A DNA stretch of 22,944 bases, from the NCBI GenBank assembly GCA_020024645.1, contig JAHHTN010000029.1:1-22944 (forward strand), in the 5' to 3' direction. The notes under the pieces were generated by a model. That model was not told where the DNA came from. It saw nothing but the letters and a program-made list of their open reading frames with translations, and did no database searches. This document shows, in pieces, positions 13,702 through 22,072 of the stretch. The stretch's first letter is position 1, and every line of letters begins with the position of its first letter. Source of the DNA: Faecalimonas sp. GTDB lineage: Bacteria > Bacillota > Clostridia > Lachnospirales > Lachnospiraceae. Made by a program: the position numbers and the translations under genes.

Positions 13702-15939
13702 ATGATTCAGAAAACAAAGAAAAGTGTATTATTATCATTGGCAGTAGCGACAACAGTTTCTATGGTTGGAAATACACAGGCATTTGCATTTGGGGAATAT
13801 GCTCAAGGAGATGGTACAAAAAAATTAAATAGTGGGTTGATAGCAACGCAGGATTACAAAACATGGTATGACACAAAATGGAATCAACAAGAAACTGGAG
13901 AAATGGATTCAGGAAAAGTTGTATTGACACCAGGAAAAAATGAGAAAAGTTTAAATTTTGCATGGTATTCAAAAGAAAAAGGAAATCCACAGATTCGTAT
14001 TTCTGAAAATCAAGATATGAGTCAGGCAAAAATATTTGTTGGAACGGTAAAACCAATTGAAAAAAGTAATTTATTTAATACATATGTAGCGAGCAATAAA
14101 GTGGTTGTAGAAAACTATTTACAAGAAAATAGAATGTATTATTATCAGTATTCTATAGATGGACAAAACTGGAGTGAAGCTAAAAAATATCAAACCCACT
14201 CATTTAGTGATTATCAAGCAATTTTGGTGGGAGATCCTCAAATTGGGGCTTCGGGAAGCAATGGACAAGGAACAAAAGAAGATACGGATATTGCGGTAAA
14301 TACTTATGCATGGAATAAAACACTAAACAGTGCTCTTGGGGAGAATGGAATTGCTAAAAATGCAAGTTTCATTTTGTCCGCAGGAGATCAAATTGATTAT
14401 TCTGATGACAATTATGTTATAAGAGAACAGGAATACGCAGGATATCTTTACCCAGAAGTTCTAAGAACTATACCAGTTTCAACAACAATTGGAAATCACG
14501 AATCAAAAGGGGATGATTATTCATATCACTATAATAATCCAAACACATCAGAACTTGGCAGTACAGAATCAGGAGGAGATTATTATTATAGTTATGGTGA
14601 TGCATTGTATATTGTATTAAATAGCAATAACCGTAATGTAGAGGAACATCGCCAATTGATGACGCAAGCAGTAAAAAGCCATGAAGATGCAAAATGGAAA
14701 ATTGTAATGTTCCATCATGATATTTACGGATCAGGTTCGCCACATTCTGATGTAGATGGAGCAAATCTAAGAATTTTATTTGCCCCATTAATGGACGAAT
14801 TTAATATTGATATGTGTTTAACTGGACATGATCATTCTTATGCTCGTACATATCAAATTTTAGATGGGAAAGTAATAGAAACAGAAGGTGTAGGGGAAGG
14901 TGTAAGTAATGCAGTAAATCCAGAAGGAACTTTATATATTGCAGCAGGATCTGCTACAGGAAGTAAATTTTATACTTTAAATACAACTAAGCAATATTAT
15001 CTTGCAGAACGCTCAAATACACCTGTACCAACATTTTCGACCATTGATGTTTCATCAAATGAATTGACATTAAAAACATATGATTACGAAGGAAACAAAT
15101 ATGCAAATGATGTATCACTTAGAAAAACAGATGGGGAAACTTCTATTATAGAAGAAAAAGATGCAGTAAAAAAATTGGATTTAAGTGTTATGACAAGTGG
15201 GTCGAAAATGAGAATTCAAGATGCATTGGAAAATGTTGATACTATATTAGACACAAGAGATGATAGTGTATCTGTAAATGAATTGACCAATAAATACAAT
15301 ACGGATGAAGATCCTGTAAATTATTATGGGTATGCACAGAATGGTTATGGTGATGAATCAAATAACAGAGTGTTGAAAAAAGGATATTCAACTTTATTGG
15401 ACAAAACATTATATGAGAATAATACAAATGCACCTGTGTCTGCGGATGCGATTACAAACGCTTATGCAAATCTTACATATGCACAAAAAGAAGTGGTGAC
15501 TACAACTGAATTTACAGAACTTAAAAATCAATTTGTAGATGCAGAAAAAGCATTAATGACTGCAATTATTGGAAATAAAAAAGGTGAATATAAAAAAGAA
15601 ACTGTAGATGCATTTAAAAAGACGTTAGAAAATTTAAAAGGGCAGGCAGATGAAACAAAAATAACAAAAAGTGAGTTGACACAATTGAGTACAAAACTTG
15701 CAGATGAAAGAAATAAATTTGCTCAAAGTGCAAATGAAAAAGATTTTGAAGTACGTCCAGAACAACAACAGAAACCAAATGCGTCGCATACACCGAACGC
15801 AAATGTTTCAAATAATGGAACATCTACAAAACCATCTAATTCGATAAAGACAGGAGATAATGAACCAATAGGATTGTTTGGGGCAACTGGTATTACAGCA
15901 TTAGCAATTGCGTGGTTTTTAAAAAGAAGAAATAAATAA
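13702..15939 (+). CDS. Secreted, wall-anchored calcineurin-like metallophosphatase
   Basis: A 745-aa surface protein. A signal peptide (about 1-29, ending AFA) leads to a fibronectin-like N-terminal domain of the purple-acid-phosphatase type (about 70-170). The metallophosphoesterase core follows with all metal-ligand motifs: GDPQ (177-180), GDQID (228-232), GNHE (264-267), HH (338-339) and GHDH (375-378). Residues about 490-675 are helical and end in a FIVAR-like module (about 615-675). A Pro/Asn/Ser-rich linker runs into a sorting signal: SIKTGD near 714-719, a hydrophobic helix (about 722-740) and KRRNK. The motif is not LPxTG. The ATG at 13702 has AAGGAG 9 nt upstream. The likely role is release of phosphate from external phosphoesters; the substrate is unknown. 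Confidence 0.92.
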   Translation: MIQKTKKSVLLSLAVATTVSMVGNTQAFAFGEYAQGDGTKKLNSGLIATQDYKTWYDTKWNQQETGEMDSGKVVLTPGKNEKSLNFAWYSKEKGNPQIRISENQDMSQAKIFVGTVKPIEKSNLFNTYVASNKVVVENYLQENRMYYYQYSIDGQNWSEAKKYQTHSFSDYQAILVGDPQIGASGSNGQGTKEDTDIAVNTYAWNKTLNSALGENGIAKNASFILSAGDQIDYSDDNYVIREQEYAGYLYPEVLRTIPVSTTIGNHESKGDDYSYHYNNPNTSELGSTESGGDYYYSYGDALYIVLNSNNRNVEEHRQLMTQAVKSHEDAKWKIVMFHHDIYGSGSPHSDVDGANLRILFAPLMDEFNIDMCLTGHDHSYARTYQILDGKVIETEGVGEGVSNAVNPEGTLYIAAGSATGSKFYTLNTTKQYYLAERSNTPVPTFSTIDVSSNELTLKTYDYEGNKYANDVSLRKTDGETSIIEEKDAVKKLDLSVMTSGSKMRIQDALENVDTILDTRDDSVSVNELTNKYNTDEDPVNYYGYAQNGYGDESNNRVLKKGYSTLLDKTLYENNTNAPVSADAITNAYANLTYAQKEVVTTTEFTELKNQFVDAEKALMTAIIGNKKGEYKKETVDAFKKTLENLKGQADETKITKSELTQLSTKLADERNKFAQSANEKDFEVRPEQQQKPNASHTPNANVSNNGTSTKPSNSIKTGDNEPIGLFGATGITALAIAWFLKRRNK

Positions 15940-15947
15940 TATAAATG

Positions 15948-15973
15948 GACAGGACAGAATTTTCTGTCCTGTC
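15948..15973 (+). terminator. Hairpin between phosphatase and YibE/F genes
   Basis: A 12-bp perfect stem (15948-15959 with 15962-15973) with a minimal loop, 8 nt after the phosphatase stop. No T-run follows; the ribosome site of the next gene starts at 15982. It could be a weak terminator, an mRNA 3' end or a control point for the downstream gene. Confidence 0.5.
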
Positions 15974-15991
15974 TGATATATGGAGGAAACT

Positions 15992-17161
15992 GTGAAAAAA
16001 GGCATAGAAATGTTTAGAAAACTGAGCAAAAAAGAAAAGATGAAGCATATTTGTGTGTGGGTAGCTCTTCTTTTGTTTTTTGTTTTTTTGTATTTTTTTA
16101 ATCAATCAATAGAAAAAAAAGAACTATTGGAAGAAAATGGAAATCAATTTGAAAAGGCGGAAGTAGTAGAGATAGTTTCTGGAAAAAGAAATGAAGATGG
16201 AAGTCAACAGGGGACACAAGAGATAAAGGTGCGTTTGAAGAGCGGTGAATTTAAAGGAGAGATTGTAGAAGCAACAAATATAGATAGTTATCTTTATGGG
16301 GCAGATTGTAAAGTGGGAACTTCTGTTATTGTGCAGATAAGCGAATATAATGGAAAAGTGAGTGCTAGTGTATATAATTATAATCGAACAACAATTTTGT
16401 TTGTTATGATAGGTATTTTCTTTTTAACATTAGTTATAATCGGAAGAAGCAAAGGGTTTACATCTGCTCTAGGGTTAATCTTTACATTTATTTGTATATT
16501 GTATCTATATTTACCTATGATGTATTTGGGATTTTCTCCGTTTTTAAGTGCTGCTATTGTAACGATTCTAACGACGTTTGTTACAATGTATTTTATTGGT
16601 GGTTTTTCAAAGAAAACAGCATGTGCGATTATAGGAACGGTAAGTGGTGTTATCATAGCTGGAATTTCGGCAAGCTTATTTGGAAAGTTAGGTCATATTA
16701 CAGGGTATAATGTAAGTGATATTGAAACGTTGCTATATATAGGTCAAAATAGTAAATTACAGATTGGTGGGCTTTTGTTTTCGGGAATTTTGATTGCATC
16801 TTTGGGAGCGGTTATGGATGTAGCTATGTCGATATCTACTACGATTGAAGAATTACATTACCATAATCCCAAATTAACGAGATGTGAATTGTTTAAAAGC
16901 GGAATCAAAATAGGAGGAGATATGATGGGAACAATGTCAAATACATTGATTCTTGCGTTTTCGGGTGGTTCGCTGAGCACGTTTATGGTTTTTTATGCAT
17001 ATGATATGCCATTTTTACAAATGATGAATTCGTATGAAATGGGAATAGAAATTATACAGGGAATAGCAGGTTCGTTAGGTGTGATTTTAACAGTGCCGTT
17101 GGTATCAATAATAGCAGCAATGTATATGGGGAAAAAACATCAAAATAATGAAAGTGCATAA
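15992..17161 (+). CDS. YibE/F family membrane protein
   Basis: A 389-aa polytopic membrane protein of the YibE/F family, function unknown. A first helix at about 19-38 is followed by an extracytoplasmic beta-rich domain of some 90 residues (to about 125), then about seven hydrophobic segments to the C-terminus. In the conserved core, SLGAVMDVAMSISTTIEEL and GGDMMGTMSNTLILAFSGG are family signatures. The GTG at 15992 is chosen because GGAGG (15982-15986) lies 5 nt upstream; an ATG at 15980 overlaps this site and another ATG at 16010 is 23 nt away. No separate promoter is evident, so expression may depend on read-through from the phosphatase gene. A strong terminator follows. Confidence 0.87.
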   Translation: MKKGIEMFRKLSKKEKMKHICVWVALLLFFVFLYFFNQSIEKKELLEENGNQFEKAEVVEIVSGKRNEDGSQQGTQEIKVRLKSGEFKGEIVEATNIDSYLYGADCKVGTSVIVQISEYNGKVSASVYNYNRTTILFVMIGIFFLTLVIIGRSKGFTSALGLIFTFICILYLYLPMMYLGFSPFLSAAIVTILTTFVTMYFIGGFSKKTACAIIGTVSGVIIAGISASLFGKLGHITGYNVSDIETLLYIGQNSKLQIGGLLFSGILIASLGAVMDVAMSISTTIEELHYHNPKLTRCELFKSGIKIGGDMMGTMSNTLILAFSGGSLSTFMVFYAYDMPFLQMMNSYEMGIEIIQGIAGSLGVILTVPLVSIIAAMYMGKKHQNNESA

Positions 17162-17174
17162 TAATGAAGAAAAC

Positions 17175-17205
17175 AGGTTGTCAAGTATAGACAACCTATT
17201 TTTTT
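17175..17205 (+). terminator. Terminator of the YibE/F gene
   Basis: AGGTTGTC (17175-17182) and GACAACCT (17190-17197) with a 7-nt loop, followed by ATTTTTTT. Confidence 0.93.
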
Positions 17206-17265
17206 GAACAAAATTATGGAAGATAAAGGCTGGAAATTTTGTGTATTATTTTGAATTAGATTTTG

Positions 17266-17294
17266 TTGACGATGTATTGTGCAAGTGGTACTAT
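17266..17294 (+). promoter_or_regulatory. Promoter of nrdD-nrdG-dut
   Basis: TTGACG (17266-17271), a 17-bp spacer and TACTAT (17289-17294). Predicted start near 17301, giving a leader of about 85 nt with the NrdR box near its beginning. Confidence 0.65.
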
Positions 17295-17309
17295 AGATAA
17301 TACACAGTT

Positions 17310-17325
17310 AAACAATATATAGTGA
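17310..17325 (+). promoter_or_regulatory. NrdR box
   Basis: AAACAATATATAGTGA matches the core of the NrdR consensus (acaCwATATATwGwgt). NrdR is the zinc-finger/ATP-cone repressor of ribonucleotide reductase genes. A weaker partner, TACTATAGATAATACA-like sequence at 17289-17304, overlaps the -10. The location just after the predicted start suits repression. Confidence 0.75.
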
Positions 17326-17385
17326 TTATATGTAAAGATAAATACTAAATATAGAATTATAGGAAATTAAGGAAGGAGAGTATCC

Positions 17386-19506
17386 GTGATAAAAGTAATT
17401 AAAAAAGATGGAACAAGAGAAGAATTTAACGTGCAGAAAGTCGTTGTTGCAGTTAATAAATCGGCGTATCGTGCATTGATTAAATTTACGCAAGAAGATT
17501 TAGATTTTATTTGCAGATTTGTTGAAGAAGAAGTACATAAAATGGGGATAAACGAAATTAGGATTGCTCAGATGCATAACGTCGTAGAAGGTGCTTTGGA
17601 AAAAGTAAATCCTATGGTGGCGAAAAGTTATCGTGACTATAGAAATTATAAACAAGATTTTGTCCAGATGTTAGACGAAGTTTACAAGAAAAGTCAGTCG
17701 ATCATGTATATAGGCGATAAGGAAAACAGTAATACAGATAGTGCGCTTGTATCCACAAAGAGAAGTTTGATTTTTAATGAATTAAATAAAGAATTATATA
17801 AGAAGTTTTTCCTTACAATTGAAGAGATACAAGCAATTCGAGAGGGGTATATTTACATTCATGATATGTCAGCGAGAAGAGATACCATGAACTGTTGTTT
17901 GTTTGATGTAAAGAACGTATTGCTTGGTGGATTTGAGATGGGAAATCTTTGGTATAATGAACCGAAATCCTTAGATACAGCCTTTGATGTTATTGGAGAT
18001 ATTGTTTTAAGTGCAGCAAGTCAGCAGTATGGTGGATTTACAGTTCCAAGTGTTGATGATATATTGGAACCGTTTGCTGAGAAATCTCATAAAGCGTTGT
18101 TGGAAAAATATCAAAGTTTAGGTCTTTCGGAAGAAAAGGCCCATGAAGTTGCGTGGGCAGACTTGGAAAAAGAAATGGAACAAGGATTTCAAGGTTGGGA
18201 ATATAAGTTTAATTCCGTATCTTCAAGTCGTGGAGACTATCCATTTATCACAGTGACTTCTGGTACAAATACAAGTATTTATGGAAAATTAGCCACGATT
18301 AAAATGTTAGAAGTACGTAAGAATGGTCAAGGAAAAGAGGGACATAAAAAACCTGTATTATTTCCTAAAATTGTTTTTCTCTATGATGAAAATCTACATG
18401 GCTCAGGAAAACCATTGGAGGATGTTTTTGAGGCGGGGATTGAGTGTTCGAGAAAGACGATGTATCCAGACTGGTTAAGTTTAAGTGGGAAAGGCTATGT
18501 TCCAAGCATGTATAAACAATATGGGAAAATTGTTAGCCCTATGGGATGTCGTGCATTTTTGTCTCCTTGGTATGAAAAAGGTGGAATGAATCCAGCAGAT
18601 GAAAATGATAAGCCGGTATTTGTGGGAAGATTTAATATTGGTGCGGTGAGTCTTCATCTTCCAATGATTTATGCGAAGGCAAAACAGGAGAATAGAGAAT
18701 TTTTTGAGGTGCTGGATTATTATTTGGAGCTTATTCGACAACTTCATATTCGTACTTATGAATATTTGGGAGAGATGAAAGCGTCTACAAACCCGTTGGC
18801 GTATTGTGAAGGTGGATTTTACGGTGGAAATTTAGGGTTATATGATAAAATCAAACCATTATTAAAATCAGCAACCGCTTCTTTTGGAATTACGGCAATC
18901 AATGAACTGCAGCAACTCTATAATAAGAAATCTTTAGTGGAAGATGGGGAGTTTGCAATTAAAACACTAGAATATATTAATAAACGTGTGAATGAATTTA
19001 AGAAAGAAGATGGATATTTATATGCAATTTATGGAACACCTGCTGAAAATTTGTGTGGTGTTCAAGTGCAACAGTTCCGTAAGAAATATGGTATAGTGGA
19101 AAATGTTTCTGATCGCGAATATGTAAGTAACAGTTTTCATTGTCATGTGACAGAGGATATTACTCCAATAGAGAAGCAAGATTTGGAATTTCGTTTTTGG
19201 GATTTGTGTAATGGTGGAAAAATCCAATATGTAAAATATCCGATCAACTATAATACAGAGGCGATTAAAGCTTTAGTTAGAAGAGCGATGCAGATGGGAT
19301 TTTACGAAGGTGTAAATCTATCTTTAGCATATTGTGATGATTGTGGGCATGAGGAACTCTCTATGGATGTTTGTCCAAAGTGTGGAAGTACAAATTTGAC
19401 AAAAATTGATAGAATGAATGGTTATCTTTCTTATTCAAGGGTAAAAGGCGATACACGTTTAAATGATGCAAAAATGGCTGAAATCGCGGAAAGGAAGAGT
19501 ATGTAA
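17386..19506 (+). CDS. nrdD: Anaerobic (class III) ribonucleoside-triphosphate reductase
   Basis: Oxygen-sensitive glycyl-radical enzyme that reduces NTPs to dNTPs for DNA synthesis without oxygen. The 706-aa protein opens with an ATP-cone (about 1-92), the allosteric activity site beginning IKVIKKDGTREEFNVQKV. The ten-stranded barrel core follows. Near the C-terminus is a four-Cys zinc site, C650-x2-C653 and C663-x2-C666, and the glycyl-radical loop RMNGYL with Gly679 as the likely radical residue, followed by the basic tail. The start is GTG at 17386, with AAGGAG 7 nt upstream. The stop overlaps the nrdG start by one base (TAATG). An NrdR box near the transcription start indicates repression by NrdR when dATP is high. 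Confidence 0.97.
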   Translation: MIKVIKKDGTREEFNVQKVVVAVNKSAYRALIKFTQEDLDFICRFVEEEVHKMGINEIRIAQMHNVVEGALEKVNPMVAKSYRDYRNYKQDFVQMLDEVYKKSQSIMYIGDKENSNTDSALVSTKRSLIFNELNKELYKKFFLTIEEIQAIREGYIYIHDMSARRDTMNCCLFDVKNVLLGGFEMGNLWYNEPKSLDTAFDVIGDIVLSAASQQYGGFTVPSVDDILEPFAEKSHKALLEKYQSLGLSEEKAHEVAWADLEKEMEQGFQGWEYKFNSVSSSRGDYPFITVTSGTNTSIYGKLATIKMLEVRKNGQGKEGHKKPVLFPKIVFLYDENLHGSGKPLEDVFEAGIECSRKTMYPDWLSLSGKGYVPSMYKQYGKIVSPMGCRAFLSPWYEKGGMNPADENDKPVFVGRFNIGAVSLHLPMIYAKAKQENREFFEVLDYYLELIRQLHIRTYEYLGEMKASTNPLAYCEGGFYGGNLGLYDKIKPLLKSATASFGITAINELQQLYNKKSLVEDGEFAIKTLEYINKRVNEFKKEDGYLYAIYGTPAENLCGVQVQQFRKKYGIVENVSDREYVSNSFHCHVTEDITPIEKQDLEFRFWDLCNGGKIQYVKYPINYNTEAIKALVRRAMQMGFYEGVNLSLAYCDDCGHEELSMDVCPKCGSTNLTKIDRMNGYLSYSRVKGDTRLNDAKMAEIAERKSM

Positions 19507-19994
19507 TGCGATATCATAATATAACAAAAGATGATATGTTAAATGGTACTGGACTCCGTGTGGTTTTGTGGGTGTCTGGATGCAATCATTGTTGTAAAGA
19601 GTGTCATAATCCAATCACTTGGGACGCCAATGGAGGACTAGAGTTTGATGATGCGGCAAAGGAAGAACTTTTTGTAGAATTAGGAAAAAGTTATACTAGT
19701 GGAATTACGTTTAGTGGTGGAGATCCGTTACATATTAATAACGTGTATGAAATTACAGATTTAGCAAAAGAAATTCATGAGAAATTTCCGCAAAAAACAA
19801 TTTGGCTTTATACAGGTGCGTTGTGGGAAAGTATTAAAGAAATAGAACTTATGAAATATGTTGATGTTCTTGTTGATGGAGAGTTTGAATGCGACAAGAA
19901 AGATGCCAATTTGCACTGGAAAGGAAGTTCTAATCAGCGGGTGATTGATGTGCAAGAAACGTTAAGACAAGAAAAAGTAATATTATATAACTAA
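19506..19994 (+). CDS. nrdG: Anaerobic ribonucleotide reductase activating protein
   Basis: Radical-SAM enzyme that abstracts hydrogen from the glycyl-radical residue of NrdD. The 162-aa protein has the iron-sulfur motif C26-x3-C30-x2-C33 within GCNHCCKECHN, and the SAM-binding TFSGGDPL near 68-75. Its small size is usual for NrdG. It overlaps nrdD by one base, and the ribosome site is the purine-rich GGAAAGGAAGAG at the end of nrdD, so translation is coupled and the two proteins should be made together. Functionally inseparable from NrdD. Confidence 0.96.
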   Translation: MRYHNITKDDMLNGTGLRVVLWVSGCNHCCKECHNPITWDANGGLEFDDAAKEELFVELGKSYTSGITFSGGDPLHINNVYEITDLAKEIHEKFPQKTIWLYTGALWESIKEIELMKYVDVLVDGEFECDKKDANLHWKGSSNQRVIDVQETLRQEKVILYN

Positions 19995-20008
19995 GGTGGG
20001 AAGCGATA

Positions 20009-20521
20009 ATGAAGAGGATAGCAAAATTTCATAAAGTAAGTTATGAACAGTTTGAAGAAGGATGGAAAGATACATTCCAAAATACAGAAAAAGAAGAAAT
20101 ACAGAAAATTTATGAGGGAATAAAATTACCCCAAAGAGCAACAGCAGGGTCAGCGGGGTATGATTTTTATGCACCAATTACATTTTCTTTATCTCCTGGT
20201 GAAACGGTGAAAATCCCGACAGGAATTCGCGTGGAAATGGAAGAAAATTGGGTACTGAAATGTTATCCAAGAAGTAGCCTTGGATTTAAATACCGTTTGC
20301 AATTAAATAATACAGTTGGTATTATTGATAGTGATTATTTTTATTCAGATAATGAAGGACATATTTTTGCGAAAATCACAAATGATACAAATGAAAATAA
20401 AAGAGCGGAAATTTTAGAAGGAACTGGATTTATGCAAGGAATTTTTGTGGAATATGGAATTACTTTTGATGACGCTGTGACAAATATAAGAAACGGAGGA
20501 CTTGGAAGTACAACGAAATAG
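20009..20521 (+). CDS. dut: dUTP diphosphatase-like protein
   Basis: Trimeric dUTPase fold. It hydrolyses dUTP to dUMP, keeping uracil out of DNA and supplying the thymidylate precursor. All five family motifs are visible in 170 aa: AGSAGYDFYAP (46-56), PRSSLGFK (87-94), GIIDSDYF with the catalytic Asp (104-111), GTGFMQGIF (128-136) and GGLGST (163-168). An N-terminal extension of about 40 residues, FHKVSYEQFEEGWKD onward, is not part of the core. The last motif lacks the usual Arg-Gly and ends TTK, so activity on dCTP or other dNTPs cannot be excluded. It follows nrdG by 14 nt with GGTGGGA as ribosome site, so it forms an operon with nrdDG, which makes dUTP-prone pools. Confidence 0.88.
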   Translation: MKRIAKFHKVSYEQFEEGWKDTFQNTEKEEIQKIYEGIKLPQRATAGSAGYDFYAPITFSLSPGETVKIPTGIRVEMEENWVLKCYPRSSLGFKYRLQLNNTVGIIDSDYFYSDNEGHIFAKITNDTNENKRAEILEGTGFMQGIFVEYGITFDDAVTNIRNGGLGSTTK

Positions 20522-20537
20522 TTTTTACAAATTTATT

Positions 20538-20580
20538 AAAAAGAAAACGCAACATTTTCGCTGCGTTTTCTTTTTGTTGT
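20538..20580 (+). terminator. Terminator of nrdD-nrdG-dut
   Basis: A 14-bp stem (20538-20551 with 20562-20575), a 10-nt loop and a T-rich right arm continuing TTTTTGTTGT. It is A-rich on the left arm, so it could also act in reverse. Confidence 0.9.
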
Positions 20581-20582
20581 TT

Positions 20583-20613
20583 GTATATTTTTACTATATT
20601 TTGGCCATAATGA
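20583..20613 (+). promoter_or_regulatory. Forespore-type (sigma-F/sigma-G) promoter of spoVAF
   Basis: GTATA (20583-20587), a 15-bp spacer and GGCCATAATGA (20603-20613). This fits the Bacillus sigma-F pattern (GYATA ... GGNNANANTNA) at every fixed position and is compatible with the sigma-G pattern. It sits directly before a germination gene. Confidence 0.65.
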
Positions 20614-20639
20614 TTTAAGAAGTGAGTATGGAGGGAAAT

Positions 20640-22010
20640 ATGGTAGAGAAAATAACAACGAGAAAAGTAAGTAATTCACTTTTGGAAAATGTTGATTATA
20701 TGAATACAGTTTTGCCAGTGAATGAAAGTTTTGATTTGATTAGAAGAGATATTATTATAGGGGAAAAGAAAAGTTCATTCTATTTTATAGATGGTTTTAC
20801 TAAAGATGATACGATGCAGAAATTGATGACGTCTTTTTTAGGAGTGAATAAATATGATATGCCAGAAGATGCTACAACATTTTCGAGAAAATTTATTCCC
20901 TATGTGGAGGTGGATGTTCTTACAGAATTTGATGATATTTTACGAAATGTTTTATCGGGAGTATCATGTTTTTTTATTGACGGATATTCCGCCTGTCTTG
21001 CTATCGATTGTCGCACATATCCAGCGAGAAGTGTGGAAGAACCATATAAAGATAAATCTTTGAGGGGATCGAGAGATGGATTTGTAGAAACAATTGTGTT
21101 TAATACTGCGTTAATGAGAAGAAGAATTCGTGATCCACATCTTATTATGCAAATGATGGATATTGGAGATAGCTCTAGAACAGATGTAGTTGTTGCGTAT
21201 ATGGAAGATAGGGTGGATAAAGAACTTTTGAAAAATTTAACAAACAGATTAGATAAAATGAAAGTAGATGACTTGCGAATGAATCAACAAAGTTTGGCAG
21301 AACAGTTGTTTAAAAGAAAATGGTTTAATCCTTTTCCTAAATTTAAATTTACAGAAAGACCAGATACCGCAGCTGCTTGCCTTTTAGAAGGGAAAATCGT
21401 GATTTTAGTAGATAATTCCCCGTCAGCAATGATTTTACCGACGTCAATTCTAGATATGATAGAGGAGGCGAATGATTATTATTTTCCGACGGTAACAAAT
21501 GTGTATTTAAAAGTATCGAGAGCGATTATTACTGTTGCCACGGTATTTGTTACTCCGTTATTTCTTTTATTTATGCAAAATCCAGAGTGGCTTCCGAAGA
21601 CGTTTAAATTTATTTTGATTCGAGATGTACAAAACATACCTATTTTGTATCAGTTTTTGTTACTAGAACTTGCTATTGATGGTCTGCGTTTGGCAGCGAT
21701 GAACACTCCGAGCATGTTGAGTACGCCTTTAAGTGTGATCGCAGGTATCGTTATGGGTGAATTTTCGGTAAAGTCAGGTTGGTTTAATAGTGAAGTGATG
21801 TTATATATGTCTTTTGTTGCTGTAGCAAATTATACACAACCAAATTTTGAATTAGGATATGCCTTGAAGTTTATGAGATTAATTTTGCTTGTGTTGACGG
21901 CATGGTTTGATTTGGTTGGATTTATTGTAGGTTGTCTTATAGTAGTTATTTCAGTTGCTTGTAATAAAACATTGTCGGGAAGAAATTATTTGAACGTAAA
22001 ATTAAATTAA
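20640..22010 (+). CDS. spoVAF: Spore germination protein SpoVAF (GerA/5AF family)
   Basis: A 456-aa protein of the GerA A-subunit family. The soluble N-terminal half runs to about residue 285 and carries CRTYPARSVEEP and RGSRDGFVETIVFNTALMRR, which place it in the SpoVAF branch, not among true nutrient receptors. About four or five membrane helices follow (from about residue 295), with the GerA-like DGLRLAAMNTPSMLSTPLSV segment. In Bacillus, 5AF proteins sit in the spore inner membrane and amplify the ion release that follows receptor triggering. The ATG at 20640 is chosen because GGAGGG lies 4-5 nt upstream; an ATG at 20628 lacks a good site. It is separate from the usual spoVA operon in this window. 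A forespore-type promoter supports the assignment. Confidence 0.92.
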   Translation: MVEKITTRKVSNSLLENVDYMNTVLPVNESFDLIRRDIIIGEKKSSFYFIDGFTKDDTMQKLMTSFLGVNKYDMPEDATTFSRKFIPYVEVDVLTEFDDILRNVLSGVSCFFIDGYSACLAIDCRTYPARSVEEPYKDKSLRGSRDGFVETIVFNTALMRRRIRDPHLIMQMMDIGDSSRTDVVVAYMEDRVDKELLKNLTNRLDKMKVDDLRMNQQSLAEQLFKRKWFNPFPKFKFTERPDTAAACLLEGKIVILVDNSPSAMILPTSILDMIEEANDYYFPTVTNVYLKVSRAIITVATVFVTPLFLLFMQNPEWLPKTFKFILIRDVQNIPILYQFLLLELAIDGLRLAAMNTPSMLSTPLSVIAGIVMGEFSVKSGWFNSEVMLYMSFVAVANYTQPNFELGYALKFMRLILLVLTAWFDLVGFIVGCLIVVISVACNKTLSGRNYLNVKLN

Positions 22011-22034
22011 AGTATTTTAATGATAAAGAAAAAA

Positions 22035-22043
22035 TGGTATGAT
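22035..22043 (+). promoter_or_regulatory. Candidate extended -10 promoter of degV gene
   Basis: TGG-TATGAT, an extended -10, without a convincing -35. It lies about 30 nt before the degV ATG, close to the spoVAF stop. Confidence 0.35.
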
Positions 22044-22072
22044 ATATTCTATATAGACAGGAGGTATCTGCC

